DNA from: Crossaster papposus
Lineage: Eukaryota > Echinodermata > Asteroidea > Velatida > Solasteridae
Direction: 5' to 3'
Length of the DNA stretch: 64,000 nucleotides
Assembly (NCBI GenBank): GCA_037893245.1
Contig: JBAIAA010000120.1
Coordinates: 744,001 to 808,000 of the forward strand
Shown: piece by piece, positions 13,801 through 23,600 of the stretch
Layout: each line of letters starts with the position of its first letter
Position numbering within the stretch: position 1 is the first letter of the stretch
Position numbers and translations under genes: made by a program
Notes under the pieces: generated by a model
The model's database searches: none
Told to the model about the DNA's origin: nothing
What the model saw: the letters and a program-made list of their open reading frames with translations, nothing else

Positions 13801-16800
13801 GGTCGGCGACCGACGCCAAGAACTGAATGGCGTTACTCACCAACTAAACAAAACAGAGAGATTTGACAGACTGCAAATAGTATATTTATTGGAAGAGGCC
13901 ATTTTGTGCTTCAATTTTTGGACGGAAGTGATGACCTAAGTCTCTCGATATTTTTGTTGGCAACTGAAAAAAAAATCCGGTTTGTGAACACCGATACAGA
14001 TACAGATACAGTAATCGAGAGGTCTGGGGTTCAATCTCCACTTGAGTTAACTTTCAACGCTTAGCACCGATAAATTCCAGAAAAAGTTAATCCAAGTATA
14101 AAGCAACTGCAAGTCTGTAAAGACATGAACGCGAGATAGCTCAGTTGCTGAAGCACAGCTGGGGTAATTCAGAGGTCCAGGGGTTCGAATCCTACAATCA
14201 TGCTTCATACTGACCAGGTCGTATTTGACCTCTTTGCCGGTAGTCACCAGCAGATGCCACACAGCGGTGACAAACTGCGGCAGAAACGTCCCAAACTCCT
14301 CGTCGTACTTCTGCGCATAGAGGGCGATGTTGTCGCAGATCTGCGATTTGAGACGCTCCAAGGTCCCAGCCTCCTCCTCATCCTAACTCAGGCATTAAAA
14401 ACGAAAAGAAAGTAAGAAAAAACGAATATGAAACCAGGAAATAGTTTTCAGAACCAATAATGTTAACGATGTATGAACATAAGACAAAACAATACCTTGG
14501 TCTGTAGGGCAGGTACGTCCTCGCTGACAAGTTTGAGAAAGTTGGTCATCCATGTGTTCATGTTATCCTCAAAATACTCCGGCAGGTCCTGGCGTGGTGA
14601 GACAACCGTGGAGAGAAACAACAAAAGTATGAGAAAGACTCATTTGAGTTGCTGTCCGACTGTGGGGGGTCTGCATCAACCGAAAGAGCTGTAGACTGGT
14701 AGTGTTTTACAAGGTGCTTTACAATTATTATCCCTGTTCACCAGGAACGAGACCATTTCTGCAGCAGCTCGAGATCAGCGCATATATGACCTGCTCCCAC
14801 AAAACCAGACATAAGTGGGTTTTGTTTTAAGTGAAATATTGTTATTTCCATTTAGTACACATCTTCAGCTTTCATTTGGTACCAAAACCCCCCTTATACC
14901 ATACATACTTCTAATTTTATGAGGATTTTAAGAAGATGTATATGGAAGATAAATTACCGCTTTTAGGACACAGTTTGCCTCAATAAATGCGTGATTTTTG
15001 TACTTCTCATTGATAAAGTTGATTTTTTTTAACTGAGGGTTAAAGTTAAGTATACATATTAAAGAATAAAAAAATAATGAAAAACAAAAATTGAGGTCCG
15101 CCAGATTTTTCACCCCATTTCAACTTTGACGAGCTGTATCTCGAAATAGCCTGTGCGACTTATGTCGGGTTTCGTAGAAGCGGGTTTCGTAGAAGCGTGT
15201 CACATATCGTCTCTACCTTCACAGGTACCCATTTATGAACTCCTGGGTGGAGGAAGGCAATTGTAGAAAAGTATCTCGCCAAAGAACACGAGCACCGTGT
15301 TCCCTGCTAAGGTTCGGAACCAACGTACCACCGTACAGGAGTCAAACGCCGTAGCCACTGGACCACAGCGCCCCTACCTTTCTGGAATCCGACTCAAAGT
15401 TAGGGTTAGGGTTATGCCGCTCTCGGGTTTGGCCTGCGATTTGCTCGAGCCGTGATGACAACAACTAGCCTTGATGATGACATTCATCGTAGTTAGTGAT
15501 GGCATTTGGTTGCAAAACTGTTGCAAGCCCGTAGCAAACCCCTGCGCTATGCTCTGTACGAAGCACGAACACGAAGCGCGAACACGAAGCGCGAACACGA
15601 AGGCGCTAGACACGAAGGCGCGAGACACGAAGGCGCGAGCCACGAAGCAGCGAGACACAAAGCAGCAAACCACGAAGCAACGAACCACAAAGCAGCGACC
15701 CCCGCATAGCTACAGTAGGCAAATTAGTTGGCAAACGAAATAGAGGGTGCTGTTGATGCTCACCTGACAGTTCAGACTGTAGAACACCTTGCACATCAGG
15801 ACCAACGCGTCGTACTGGGTCTTTATGTCTGTCACGCCGGTAAGATGAACCGTTTTCTGAAATCAGATTGAAAAAAAACAAAAAAAAACAGGCATACTTA
15901 ATTATTATACTTTCCGAAAAATCTACCACAACAACGTACATATTGGAAATTGCATCTTCAGCCATTATTTCTCGTGAGAAGCTGTGCTTTCATTTGCCAA
16001 AAAATTGAAGAAATCAATGATTAATACTTATGTTTAATATATTTGTTCTTTACTGATTTGCTTAGCTATTATGTAACATACTGTACCGGGTCTCACTCTC
16101 TATTGTCCTGATTTTGTCCGTGTGTAGTTTTTGTCCTGTCCCAGGGAAAGGTACAAAAGCTTTGCTTCACCGTTTTCCTGCATGTTGACATCTTTTTATG
16201 CTTTCGATTATGTAATGTCTGATGAATACTCTGTAAATACATACATGTTTTCTCCTTTATGTGCATAAGAATTGTAACTGAGGATGTCAATGTGAAAATA
16301 AATGTTGAGTTGATTGATTGATTGATATTTGATTCAGAAGACTTGAAATAATATCAGTTTAAAAAAATGGGTGAACTATTAAAAGAAAAATGTCCTTGGG
16401 GAGATTTGCGTTTCATAATATGCATCAGGGCGACGGTAAATTCAATATTAGGTTTTGTCTTTCAGCAACATATACACAGTTTCGTCCCGAGAGATTATAA
16501 ATTTTTGTTTACTCAGGTTGGACTGGAACCCACAACCTCCTGCTTATTACTAGTACAGACGTCAAACCACTCGACCACTGAGCTAGCAGGGGTCAGCTGA
16601 CTGGTTCGAATCTGATTAGCAGTCGGTACCGCAACAAAATGTTTCGTACGACAGAATTTGCGGCGGGTCGATGTAAATTCAATAATGGGTATTTGCCCTT
16701 TACACCGACATTTTGTTTATAAACACTATACCCAGTGTTCTGTCCTGAGAGTTAATCTCGTACCTCAAATAAAATGGTGAGGGGTTCAGCAAGCGTGTCC

Positions 16801-19229
16801 AGCACCATTTTGATTTCTGTCCATAATTCCTGGGACTTGAATTCGTGACGATACCTGCCGAGAAAATTCCAATCAAATCCTGCTTAAAATTCTTCATATA
16901 TAGGCTAGAAAACTAGTTTTTGAATAATTAATTAATTAATTTATAATTAATTTTTGTTAACAATTGTTCTCATTCAGTCAATGAAGTTCGAAGCCAAATG
17001 AGATGAAAATAAGATTTGAAACCTGGTTCCGAAATAATAATTGGGGACATTCTTAAAATTTAGGGTCAACTGTTTTTCCGACATCTGATGAAATTCCTTA
17101 ACCTTAACCGACGTCAACCCATCAAAATCCTGACTGAACGTTTTGTTGGAATATGTTAGGATGGGTACTGCACCCTTCAAACTGATTGTCCTTTACATGT
17201 GGTTAAGCATACCCACCAGAATCTGAGTCCAACAGTTTGAATGTAGAGTTTACCATTTTAGCGGTGCAATTTGCAAGAATGAATAACAAAAATCTTGTCA
17301 AGCCATTCTTAATAACACTCGAATGACCTTTACAAAATACCCAGGTAATTGGGACACACAAAAAATGGTCACACTTAGGACCCTAAATTGATAAAATGAC
17401 CCCTTGAGATATGGACTTCTTCCGACCTTTTGAAGAGGGAGTGAGCCGTTCGGAGGATGCCATTGATGACGTTGTAGTCGCCGCTGCCAAATTTCTCTTT
17501 CATCTGCTCGAGGAGCTTAGGCCACTTCTGAGGGAAGTCTTCTAAGCCGATGATGCTGATGGCTTCACTCAACTGAGGAAGTCAACGGGAAAATAAGACA
17601 AAGACGATTTGTATGGTGAACTTCTTTCTTTTTTTTCAAGTAAAAAATGTGGTAGGGGACCCTAACCCTAGTTAACCTGCTGGGGCCAATTTCACGGAGC
17701 TGCTAAGCACAACAATTTGCTTAGCACAAAAAAGTCTTGCTCATTAAAAACAGGTTACCAGCCAAAATTCTACGTGTTTTTCATGCTAAGCAAAAAACTA
17801 GTTGATTATCAATTAAAAAACAGTCAAGATCACGTGAAAATTTGGTCTGTATCCTTGTTTTTGCCAAGGACACATTTTCATGCTAAGCAAATTGTTGTGC
17901 TTAGCAGCTTCGTGAAATTGGTTCTAGTTTCCTAGAGCTCTTCCATTTTGTCCATCGAATCTAACACACAGCTCTGCAAATACCGACTTAATTACGACCT
18001 CTTGGGTTTGCGGAGGGAGTACTCTACGATCAACGCACCTGTCTTTGGAGATTCTCGGGCATCCCCAGCATCAGCTCGACGATCTTGTCTTTGACCAAAC
18101 CCCTGTCGGCTTCGTTGATCTTATTAGGCTCGTCTTCGACCTAAACAAAAAATTCAGAACGACAGAAAGTAAAAAAAGGAATAAGGTGCGATTTATTGTC
18201 CACCAGCTGGAGTCGAACCCCTGACCCTCTGATCACGAGTCGCGAACCCGAACTTCACCACAATCCACTCCCACAAAAAGTAAATTTGTTCAGGAAAGTT
18301 GTGAGAGTTTTTTAACCCTAACCCTACCTAATGCTACTTTTTACTACTAGTAGTAAAAAGTAGTATGCAGTACTCTCACAGACTTTTGTGCAATGCCTGT
18401 AGTAATTTTTAGTATTGAGTACTTTACCCCTTATTGCACTCGTAGTACTTTTTAGCATTGGGATCCTCTGCTTGCTGAGTGTGCATTGCCCATGTATGCT
18501 GTGTAGACTCTACAGCAAAAATTGTCACTTGGGACACATTGGGTCAAGGCTGGACTACTGCATTTTTTGCCAGGTAAGTATTACTGACCTGTATTGCCAC
18601 TATTAGTATTTTGTAGTTGGCAGTATCTGTACTCTGTCAGTACACACCCAATCATCAGTCACGGAGAGACCCAATGCTACAAAATACTAAGTAGTATTCT
18701 GTAGTACGCAGTTCTTTAGCCCAAAGTAAGGCAAAGGGGGTTTAGGGTTAAACTAACCACTCTCCAGTTCCGACGCACAAAGTTCTTGAATGTGATCGCA
18801 GCGGAGATCCTGATGTTGCTGTCCACATCATCTTTGCTCAGTAGCTCCAAGAGAAAAATGGAGTAGTTGGCGCGGGCCTCAACGGACTCCAGGTAGGCTT
18901 CCGCTGCGGTTATTAAAAGGGGCAAAAGCTTGAAATGATCGGCCAGATATAACAGGTTTAAAACTCAAGGCTGCATTTTTGAAAGGTAAGGTTGATAGTT
19001 AATTGAAATAATTAGAGGCAGAAGAGGTTAGCTGGGCCTGGGGCAGGTTTGGAGGTTTCTTGGGGTTCGGGCTGGGGGGCGAGAGGGGCAGGGGGCAAGA
19101 GGGGAAGAGGGTGAATGGGAGAGGGGGTTGCGTCTGATATGTACCTGCTCTCCTTTCTGTGATGTTAGCCGAGAGTGTTTGCTGCAAAGAGCTGGCTACT
19201 GTGTGGAGATCCTGTGTGGTTAATTCCAT
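1774..19229 (-). CDS. CSE1L: CSE1L / exportin-2 (CAS), importin-alpha re-exporter, 24 coding exons
   Basis: Karyopherin-beta family receptor that exports importin-alpha from the nucleus with RanGTP. Coding exons in gene order: 19229-19145, 18903-18758, 18140-18039, 17572-17427, 16854-16764, 15856-15764, 14588-14496, 14382-14215, 13843-13714, 13403-13338, 13200-13091, 12833-12741, 12271-12187, 10931-10733, 10543-10440, 9969-9872, 7797-7647, 7214-7015, 6384-6287, 5281-5196, 4210-4129, 3540-3394, 2772-2544, 1863-1774. All introns are GT-AG and phases match. The total is 2892 nt (963 aa), close to the 971 aa of human CSE1L. The start is [19 protein letters not shown], aligned with the vertebrate N-terminus. 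Conserved blocks include [68 protein letters not shown] and KICAVGIT. Domain order is importin-beta N-terminal (about 25-100), Cse1 central repeats, CAS C-terminal. The protein ends [13 protein letters not shown]. Exon 14 lies beside a 148-bp tandem array and the stop codon lies inside a 3'UTR repeat. Identity is very secure. Individual borders need RNA support. Confidence 0.96.
2107..2386 (+). mobile_element. MITE with TTAA ends (piggyBac-like, CCAGTTCGCGCCGG family), full length
   Basis: The element starts TTAACCAGTTCGCGCCGG and ends CCGGCGCGAATTGGTTAA, so termini of about 14 bp are inverted and TTAA flanks both ends. TTAA targets are typical of piggyBac-superfamily insertions. The interior holds two or three copies of gcgagcaaggccggaaatg. 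It lies in the last CSE1L intron and encodes nothing. Confidence 0.8.
2856..3085 (+). mobile_element. tRNA-derived SINE-like repeat
   Basis: A B-box-like stretch (gggttcgactcctgc) near 2881 is followed by a tail ending in gcgagctatagtgcctaggg and ctttggtttcgagataat. This tail resembles the better preserved SINE tail at 6080-6125. The A box is not clear, so this is a diverged copy. Confidence 0.45.
3607..3851 (+). mobile_element. TTAA MITE, CCAGTTCGCGCCGG family, 5' end decayed
   Basis: The interior matches the 2107 copy (gattcaaaacggatgacgc, ggccggaaatgtctgtcag) and it ends gcgaactggttaa. The left terminus is mutated. It lies in the CSE1L intron between the exons at 4210-4129 and 3540-3394. 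Confidence 0.75.
4470..4545 (+). repeat. Dispersed-repeat fragment starting (GTGA)n then ttaacgccgtaccggcatca
   Basis: A run gtgagtgagtgagtgag is followed by ttttgggtttaacgccgtac. This resembles dispersed elements of marine invertebrates that begin with gtgagtgagt and contain acgccg. Only this fragment is visible and its family assignment is tentative. Confidence 0.35.
5759..6152 (+). mobile_element. tRNA-derived SINE, near full length, with (AAT)n tail
   Basis: The 5' head resembles a tRNA with an A box (tggccgagtggttaagagcg) and a B box (gagttcgaatcccgg). A body and a conserved 3' part follow (cttacgagctacagtgcctt, ggatccttggtttcattacc), ending in an (aat)n microsatellite at 6128-6150. It lies in a CSE1L intron. 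A truncated relative is at 39095-39222. The head is too diverged in its stems to call a functional tRNA. Confidence 0.85.
6165..6285 (+). mobile_element. Short palindromic MITE (ggctgtgttcgaa family) abutting a CSE1L splice donor
   Basis: The left part (actgaatgacttggctacgg) mirrors the right part (ccgcagccaagtctattcga), with aagccactaccatagag at the centre. The right end reaches the donor of the CSE1L exon at 6287, leaving about six intronic bases (GTAAGG) between exon and element. A related copy lies at 19780-19910. Confidence 0.55.
6420..6600 (+). repeat. Degenerate gact-rich tandem repeat
   Basis: Imperfect repeats of about 12-18 bp built on gactc/gacttg (gactcgcagagacttgcgg, actcgcggagactgg) lead into the homogeneous array that follows. 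It looks like the aged edge of that minisatellite. No gene is read from it. Confidence 0.7.
6601..6899 (+). repeat. 18-bp minisatellite, about 16 near-identical copies (ggacttgtgagagcttct)
   Basis: The unit repeats every 18 bp with one visible change in the last copy (gacgtgtgag). Because 18 is divisible by three, both strands stay open and give artificial RASGLV or TSPEAL repeat peptides. These are not genes. The array lies in the CSE1L intron between exons 7214-7015 and 6384-6287. Confidence 0.95.
7888..7970 (-). mobile_element. tRNA-derived SINE head (interrupted by the hAT element)
   Basis: On the minus strand the sequence has an A box (gagctcagttggtagagcg) and a B box (aggttcaagtcccgcc) with a tRNA-like spacing. 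It lacks convincing acceptor-stem pairing and sits in CSE1L intron 16. The SINE-like body continues to about 8042, where the hAT element is inserted. Confidence 0.6.
8043..9750 (+). mobile_element. hAT-superfamily DNA transposon, 1708 bp, internally deleted
   Basis: The element begins CAGTGTTGTTGACTCGAG and ends GGTTACAACTCTG, an imperfect inverted pair (CAGTGTTGT versus CAGAGTTGT). Both sides are flanked by the identical 8-bp sequence ctaaatac (8035-8042 and 9751-9758). An 8-bp duplication and CAG termini are typical of hAT. Both subterminal regions are arrays of tgacttgtgacttgacttg-type motifs (8058-8215, 9567-9738). The interior keeps a BED zinc-finger coding fragment at 9189-9374. No RNase-H-like transposase core or dimerisation region was seen, so it is non-autonomous. 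It sits in CSE1L intron 16. Confidence 0.88.
9189..9374 (+). pseudogene. BED-type zinc-finger fragment of a hAT transposase
   Basis: A 61-residue open frame starting [19 protein letters not shown] contains a C-x2-C pair (VCRTCDTKV) and a distal H-x3-H pair (FVRHLKSH), the order of a BED zinc finger. BED fingers are the N-terminal DNA-binding domain of many hAT transposases. The frame stops straight after the finger and no catalytic core follows before the element ends at 9750, so this is a relic or a finger-only product. Confidence 0.7.
10070..10255. repeat. Degenerate gagacc/gagact-rich repeat, hAT-MITE-like end
   Basis: The stretch is dense in cgagacc and gagact (gagggtctcgtgatcgagac) and ends gagacctccatcactg. 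The reverse complement of that end starts CAGTGATGGAGGTCTCG, like a hAT terminus. The other terminus was not found, so this is probably a solo end. It lies in CSE1L intron 15. Confidence 0.4.
10733..10931 (-). CDS. CSE1L: CSE1L coding exon 14 (the full-length copy)
   Basis: This 199-nt exon encodes roughly residues 470-536, starting [18 protein letters not shown] and ending at [14 protein letters not shown]. It begins after a CAACCCAG acceptor and ends at a GTGAGT donor. It is the only copy in the neighbouring tandem array that continues past the shared first half into a complete exon, so it is taken as the functional one. The upstream exon (12271-12187) ends in phase 1 and joins in frame. 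Confidence 0.9.
10850..12145 (-). repeat. 148-bp tandem array, 9 copies, each holding the 3' splice site and first half of CSE1L exon 14
   Basis: The same landmark (plus-strand ggtatgacctgacggaag, with small changes) recurs at 10865, 11013, 11161, 11309, 11457, 11605, 11753, 11901 and 12049, exactly 148 bp apart. Read on the minus strand, each unit holds a pyrimidine-rich tract, an AG acceptor and about 90-110 nt of exon 14 coding sequence beginning VDEF/VDEI. Copy 1 is the real exon. Copies 2-9 diverge after the codons for AVPCL into intron-like sequence. Copies differ by only a few bases, so the amplification is recent or homogenised. The unit length is not a multiple of three, so this is not a simple in-frame protein repeat. 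Confidence 0.93.
12370..12627 (+). mobile_element. TTAA MITE, CCAGTTCGCGCCGG family, full length
   Basis: It starts ttaaccagttcgcgccg and ends cggagcgaactggttaa, with three internal ggccggaaatg motifs. The terminal TTAA is shared with the start of a second MITE family (ttaaaggtaggatacacc) at 12624, so two TTAA elements abut. Confidence 0.8.
12624..12700 (+). mobile_element. Truncated MITE of the TTAAAGGTAGTATACACC family
   Basis: It starts ttaaaggtaggatacacca and continues ttggtaattgcttgaatta, matching the start of the full copy at 43327, then is lost within about 80 bp. Confidence 0.6.
14125..14205 (+). mobile_element. tRNA-like SINE head beside CSE1L exon 8
   Basis: An A-box-like stretch (gagatagctcagttgctgaag) and a B box (aggggttcgaatcctac) lie immediately 3' of the exon 14382-14215 in gene terms. 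It is probably a SINE head rather than a tRNA gene, because no clean acceptor stem is seen. Confidence 0.45.
15265..15376 (-). mobile_element. tRNA-like SINE fragment
   Basis: The minus strand shows gcgctgtggtccagtggc and a B-box-like gtttgactcctgtacgg, the order of a tRNA-derived SINE head. It is diverged and intronic. Confidence 0.4.
15545..15710 (+). repeat. Degenerate 12-15 bp minisatellite (gacacgaaggcgcga)
   Basis: Imperfect repeats of cgaagcgcgaacacgaag and cgagacacgaaggcg run across this stretch in the CSE1L intron downstream of the exon 15856-15764. Open frames here are repeat artefacts. Confidence 0.8.
16510..16602 (-). mobile_element. tRNA-like SINE head
   Basis: On the minus strand tgctagctcagtggtcgag (A box) and gttgtgggttccagtcc (B box) are spaced as in a tRNA-derived SINE. 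A similar head in the opposite orientation is at 60045-60130 (tggctagctcggtggtgg). Confidence 0.5.
17682..17924 (+). mobile_element. MITE, GCTTAGCA family (ggggccaatttca termini)
   Basis: The inverted ends are ggggccaatttcacggagct and agcttcgtgaaattggttc. The inner motif tgctaagca/tgcttagca recurs at both ends. The interior has gccaaaattctacgtgttt and ttgattatcaattaaaaa. It lies in a CSE1L intron. Relatives are at 23235, 36328, 37561, 56178, 56328 and 63555. Confidence 0.8.
18196..18275 (-). mobile_element. tRNA-like SINE fragment
   Basis: Minus strand ggtcaggggttcgactccag gives a B box, with gtgattcgggttcgcgactc-type sequence upstream. The A box is weak. The fragment is intronic in CSE1L. 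Confidence 0.35.
18310..18720. repeat. Inverted-repeat-like element rich in tactagtagt / ctaatgctac motifs
   Basis: Contains taatgctactttttactac near the left end and ccaatgctacaaaatacta near the right end. The palindromic centre-like tactactagtagtaaaaag sits near the left end. It is probably a diverged MITE in CSE1L intron 2. Confidence 0.35.
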
Positions 19230-20659
19230 TTCGGGAGATTCGATCTGAAAATGCCAAATGAAAAAAATCTATTGAACTAACGTTAACGTTTGTTAAAATA
19301 TAATATTTTTAAAAGTTATACTAGGCGGGCCCTAACGTTAGTTAGGCCATTCTCGCGATCAGACATCTGGGAACGTCGTTTATTTTCCCATTGTTTATCC
19401 ACTAAACGCAAAGGGGAACATCCGAGGTTTATCGCATGTTGCTATGGACGGCTTGCCATTTTGCGACAGATGTCATGCCGACTTTGTGAATGGAAGTAGA
19501 AAACATGGTTTGCACTTGCAGTTCAGTTGTCAAAACATAACAACATGATATGCCTAGACCTAAGTATTAATAAATACAAGATAACAAGTCAAACACGGAA
19601 AGTAACAGGTCAACCAACAAAGCAAAGGTGAATTTTATATAATTTGTTTTCTTTAAATGTTCAGTTCAAACTTTTAGTTCAAACTTTAAATTTTATTATG
19701 AAATGAAATCACTTTACTTACTCGTCACAGTGACTGACATGACTGATAATCAGTGATTCAAATGAAATCACAATTACTTGGCTAGTATTTTGGGCCATTG
19801 GCTACGGCTTGAAATTATACACGAGTCTATGGTAGCGGCTACAGCCATTTCCCATAGACTTATGTGCAGTTTCTAGCCATAGCAAAGTACTTCAAACACG
19901 GCCCAACGTCACCCGTACCGCACCGCACTCGCCGCATGCAGAAACTGGAAAACAATCTGTCATAATGTCCGTGTTCGCGGGTCTGTCCGCTAGAGTAGAA
20001 AGTTCTTACCACATGTATTTCATGCTATTTTGCATAACAAATCTTTACAATATCTGTAACAAATTAGTTGCGTTTTATTTTTAACAATTGTCAAACTTAC
20101 AATCTTTTTTAACTTCCAATCTCGCCGAAACACACACAGCCTATGGCTATGTAAACAGGTAAATATTACCATTCGTCGTACACACGTTCACGTGCACACA
20201 TGCAGCTGTGCGGACATGTGACGTACATACACGTACGTACGTACGTATCTTCAACGGGCGGCCTTTTTTCAAAATCTGCGCAGCCTCTATTTTTCCTCTT
20301 TCAATATATTTTGTGGTTAGAACAAAAGAAACCATAAAAATATTCATTCATTGGAATTCATTTCCAAAATAATATATATAAAACTTATTATTAACCTCGA
20401 AACAAAATTACCAAATTACACAGGCATTATTAAAAGAAATATAACATTACAATTACAAAATAAATGGTAAAAGTATTGTTCGTCAGAATCCACGTGACTT
20501 TTGGCCAATCGGCTCCGTCTAAAAAGTCCGCCATCTTGACTTGTACTGTGAGTGGAGAAGGAGAAACTCGCGCGCTTTACCGGATTTAATTTCCACGATT
20601 TCTCCTTTTTCTGCCGTTGTCCCGTGTTACGCGGTTGTTCTCCGTATTCCTGAGAAGCC
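19230..20659. promoter_or_regulatory. Divergent intergenic region between CSE1L and NUP153
   Basis: About 1.4 kb separates the two start codons, which point away from each other. On the CSE1L side a TCTCGCGA motif is at 19351-19358. On the NUP153 side a CCAAT box (ggccaatcgg, about 20503-20512) is followed by a YY1-like ccgccatcttg at 20528-20538, about 120 bp before the ATG. A MITE-like palindrome (ggctacggcttgaaa/ttctagccatagcaaag) occupies about 19780-19910 and an acgtacgtacgtacgta run lies near 20230. Transcription start sites are inferred. Confidence 0.6.
20528..20538 (+). promoter_or_regulatory. YY1-type site in the NUP153 promoter/5'UTR
   Basis: ccgccatcttg matches the known YY1 core (CCATCTTG-type, GCCATNTT). 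It lies about 120 bp upstream of the NUP153 ATG, where such sites often mark the start region of housekeeping genes. Confidence 0.5.
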
Positions 20660-23600
20660 ATGGCAAGCACGGGTGGCGGTAAGATGCGCCAGAAACGGTC
20701 GCATGGGGCCAGCAAACCTTACCAACGTACCCGACCGAAGGTGAGTTAATTTAGGAATCCCACATGTCGTATTCAAATTCGTGCAAGTAGCAAGGTGTGC
20801 AGTCGGTTTCCCGTGCAGTCAACTAAGTTGTGACGTTGTGTGATCTCACGGGACACGGTGTCGCCGGTGTACGAAACATCTTGTCTGCATCTTACCATTA
20901 TCCGTAGCTACAGTGTTTTCAGTCAAACCCCAATTCTATCGTTCTAGTTTTAAGTTTAACTAAATTGGTTTTTTTTGACAGACAATTTATTTCTTTACTG
21001 TTTGCACTTGCAGGGCTTACCTGTTTTTGTATGCCACTTCTTTGGTTGTGTATATAGAATCTTTAGAGAGTTGAAAGGATTTTTGTTAAACTAAAAACAG
21101 TGTTGCAAGGACTAGCCTTTATTGAGATAATAATATAGTGAAACAAGTGGGAAAAGTTACGTAAGGATGCAACATTATTACACTCATTTACAATGCAGAA
21201 TGTGTAAATCTTGAGCAATTTATCTAATTTCCAACCTCTGTTCCCTGCCTCGCCACCTTTCCCATGCCCTCCCAACAAATTCAAGACACTTTATTTAGTT
21301 TCTGTGGGATTCCGCAAACGAGAACCTGGGAGAGGGCTAGCACTCTGCTCAAAGTTTGAGTTAATTTCAAAGTATTATGAGTTAGTTTTGTTGTCCATTA
21401 ATCCAGTCGTTTCTTGATCGAGTGAAGGATCTTGTCACACCCTCGTGGCTGTCGAATCTCTGGACCAGTGGAACCAGAGACGAAGCCCCGCCTCAAGCGT
21501 CTGGCACCAGCGTGCCGACGTCGTTGGCAAACTCGAATTCTCCCGGGGGTTTCCTCCCTGATGGTCAATACACTGGCCTGACTTTGACCAGGGCCGAGTC
21601 TGAGCCTGAGGCGGGACCCTCGGCCTATCCTACCCAAGCAGGGAGGATAGCTGGACGAGGGGCGGAGCAGCTGAACACGCCCGTTCTCATGTCCTTTGGA
21701 GGGCTGTCTGGGCCCGTCGGTACGTCAACACCGATTGATGTAGATGAGGAGGTGATTGACGTTGATTCTGGAGAAGGCCCATCAACCCAGAAAGGTGTCA
21801 AATTACATTTATCCTTCATTTCTATTATTTCCTCTCTTTTTTCCTCTCTATATTTTAACATCTACATTTGCTGTTTATATTTTGTATGTTTTGAGATCAA
21901 TTGTTATCAAATTGTTGCCAGTTTGACGTGTAGTATAACTAAGTAAAAGAAAAAGGGTTTGTTCACAGGATGTCAAGTTGTGTCTGTGTGGAATTTCTTT
22001 TCGATTTAACAAGCAAAATTTGCAAATATTTAGTTTTGGGGGCATGAAGCAAATAAAGGATTGAAGTGATAGGAGTAGAATATTGTCTACTACTCAGGAA
22101 CTGTCTTTAAAGGAAAATGTTGCGAACATTGTTTTGTATCTACTGAGAATGTCCCGTGTTTTAAATTAAACCACCCTTTACCATCCCCCCAATTTTTGTT
22201 ATTGAGTCCTCAAACGACAACATTTGCATATTTTGAGGCATCACTTTAGCGTCATGAAATGTCTCAAGCTTGTTTTCATTCTTTCATTGCTTGCCTAACA
22301 GTGGATGATACGTCCGACTTTTCCGCTCCCCCAAGCGTCGTGTCCTCCCTCTACCCCAACCTGGACAAGTTAGAGCACCAGCAGAAACTGTCAGAATCTA
22401 ATCTGGATCTTCTGAATGGTAAACAAAAAAATCATCTGTCAAATTCCCAATTTTGTTGTCACTCGTTGACACATAGCCACCCCCTTTAGGCAACCTCATG
22501 GAATTTTATTTGGTACATTTTGTTGTCTCAGATTTTTGCGCATTCTGCGTCGATTTGTAATTTATTTAATTGAATCAAATTCACAAGCTGCATTGCCGTG
22601 ATTCTACCACGATAGGTCAATTATACCGGAGCTTTACAGCGATTGTAAAGGACAACCCATGATCTGAAATTCGGTACCCTCTGGAGACCTGAACACAATG
22701 TGTATAATGGAGACAAAAGGACGCCGGAGGGTAAATTTCTATAGATGAAGAGGTCTCCACTGGGAATTTCACGAATTAGATTTTTGGAGTGTACTCAAAT
22801 TACTCAAACTAGGTTTAGGATGTGGGATAGGGTTAGTGTTTGGGTTAGGGTATAATATAGGGTATATTGGGTCGAAATTTCAACCCAGGAAATTAATTGT
22901 GGTTGAAATAGGAGCATTTTGAAAAAGGTGCCCGACTTTTTAAGCAGTTTGTACACGAGAACAAAGAGATGTCTCCACTAGGATACAAATTTGAGAGTGT
23001 TTGTTTTTATCCGTGAAGATACTTTTCTAATTTGTTTTGGTTATATTCGCAGAAATGGGTCATAGACGATCACCGATGCCCTCGTCGGGTCTGTGGTCAA
23101 CCACCCCATCCAGTCGGTCAGTAACGACTCGGGCCAGGCCAGCCTCACCATTCAGCAGGCCCCAGCAGCCCGCGATCAGTACGCGCAGGCCAGCGTTCAA
23201 TACCAGTTACTTCGGCACACCAAGAGGGGTAAGATCACTTGCTGAGAACTACTAACAAAAATTTGCTTAGCATGAAAATTTGTCTCCTTAACAAAAACAA
23301 GGTTACAGATCAAATTTTCACGTGGTCTTTATTGTTTTTCGATTGATAATCAGCTGTTTTTTTGCTTAACATGAAAAACACGTAGAATTTTGGCTGGTAA
23401 CCTGTTTTTAATGAGCAAGACTTTTTTGTGCTAAGCAAATTTTTGTGCTGAGCAGCTCTATGAAATCTGCCCCAGTTTACAAATGCTTGTCATCAATTAT
23501 TAAACCTGGACAAAAAGTTACTGTACGATGAGATTTCAAAAAGTCGGTGATCAAAGCTTTAAAGCTGTAGTGATAGAATGTAATAAAAAAATCATATAAC

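Noticed and set aside
18312-18328. Telomere-like taaccctaaccctacc
   Set aside because: Only two imperfect units. Similar gttagggtt stretches are scattered through the window.
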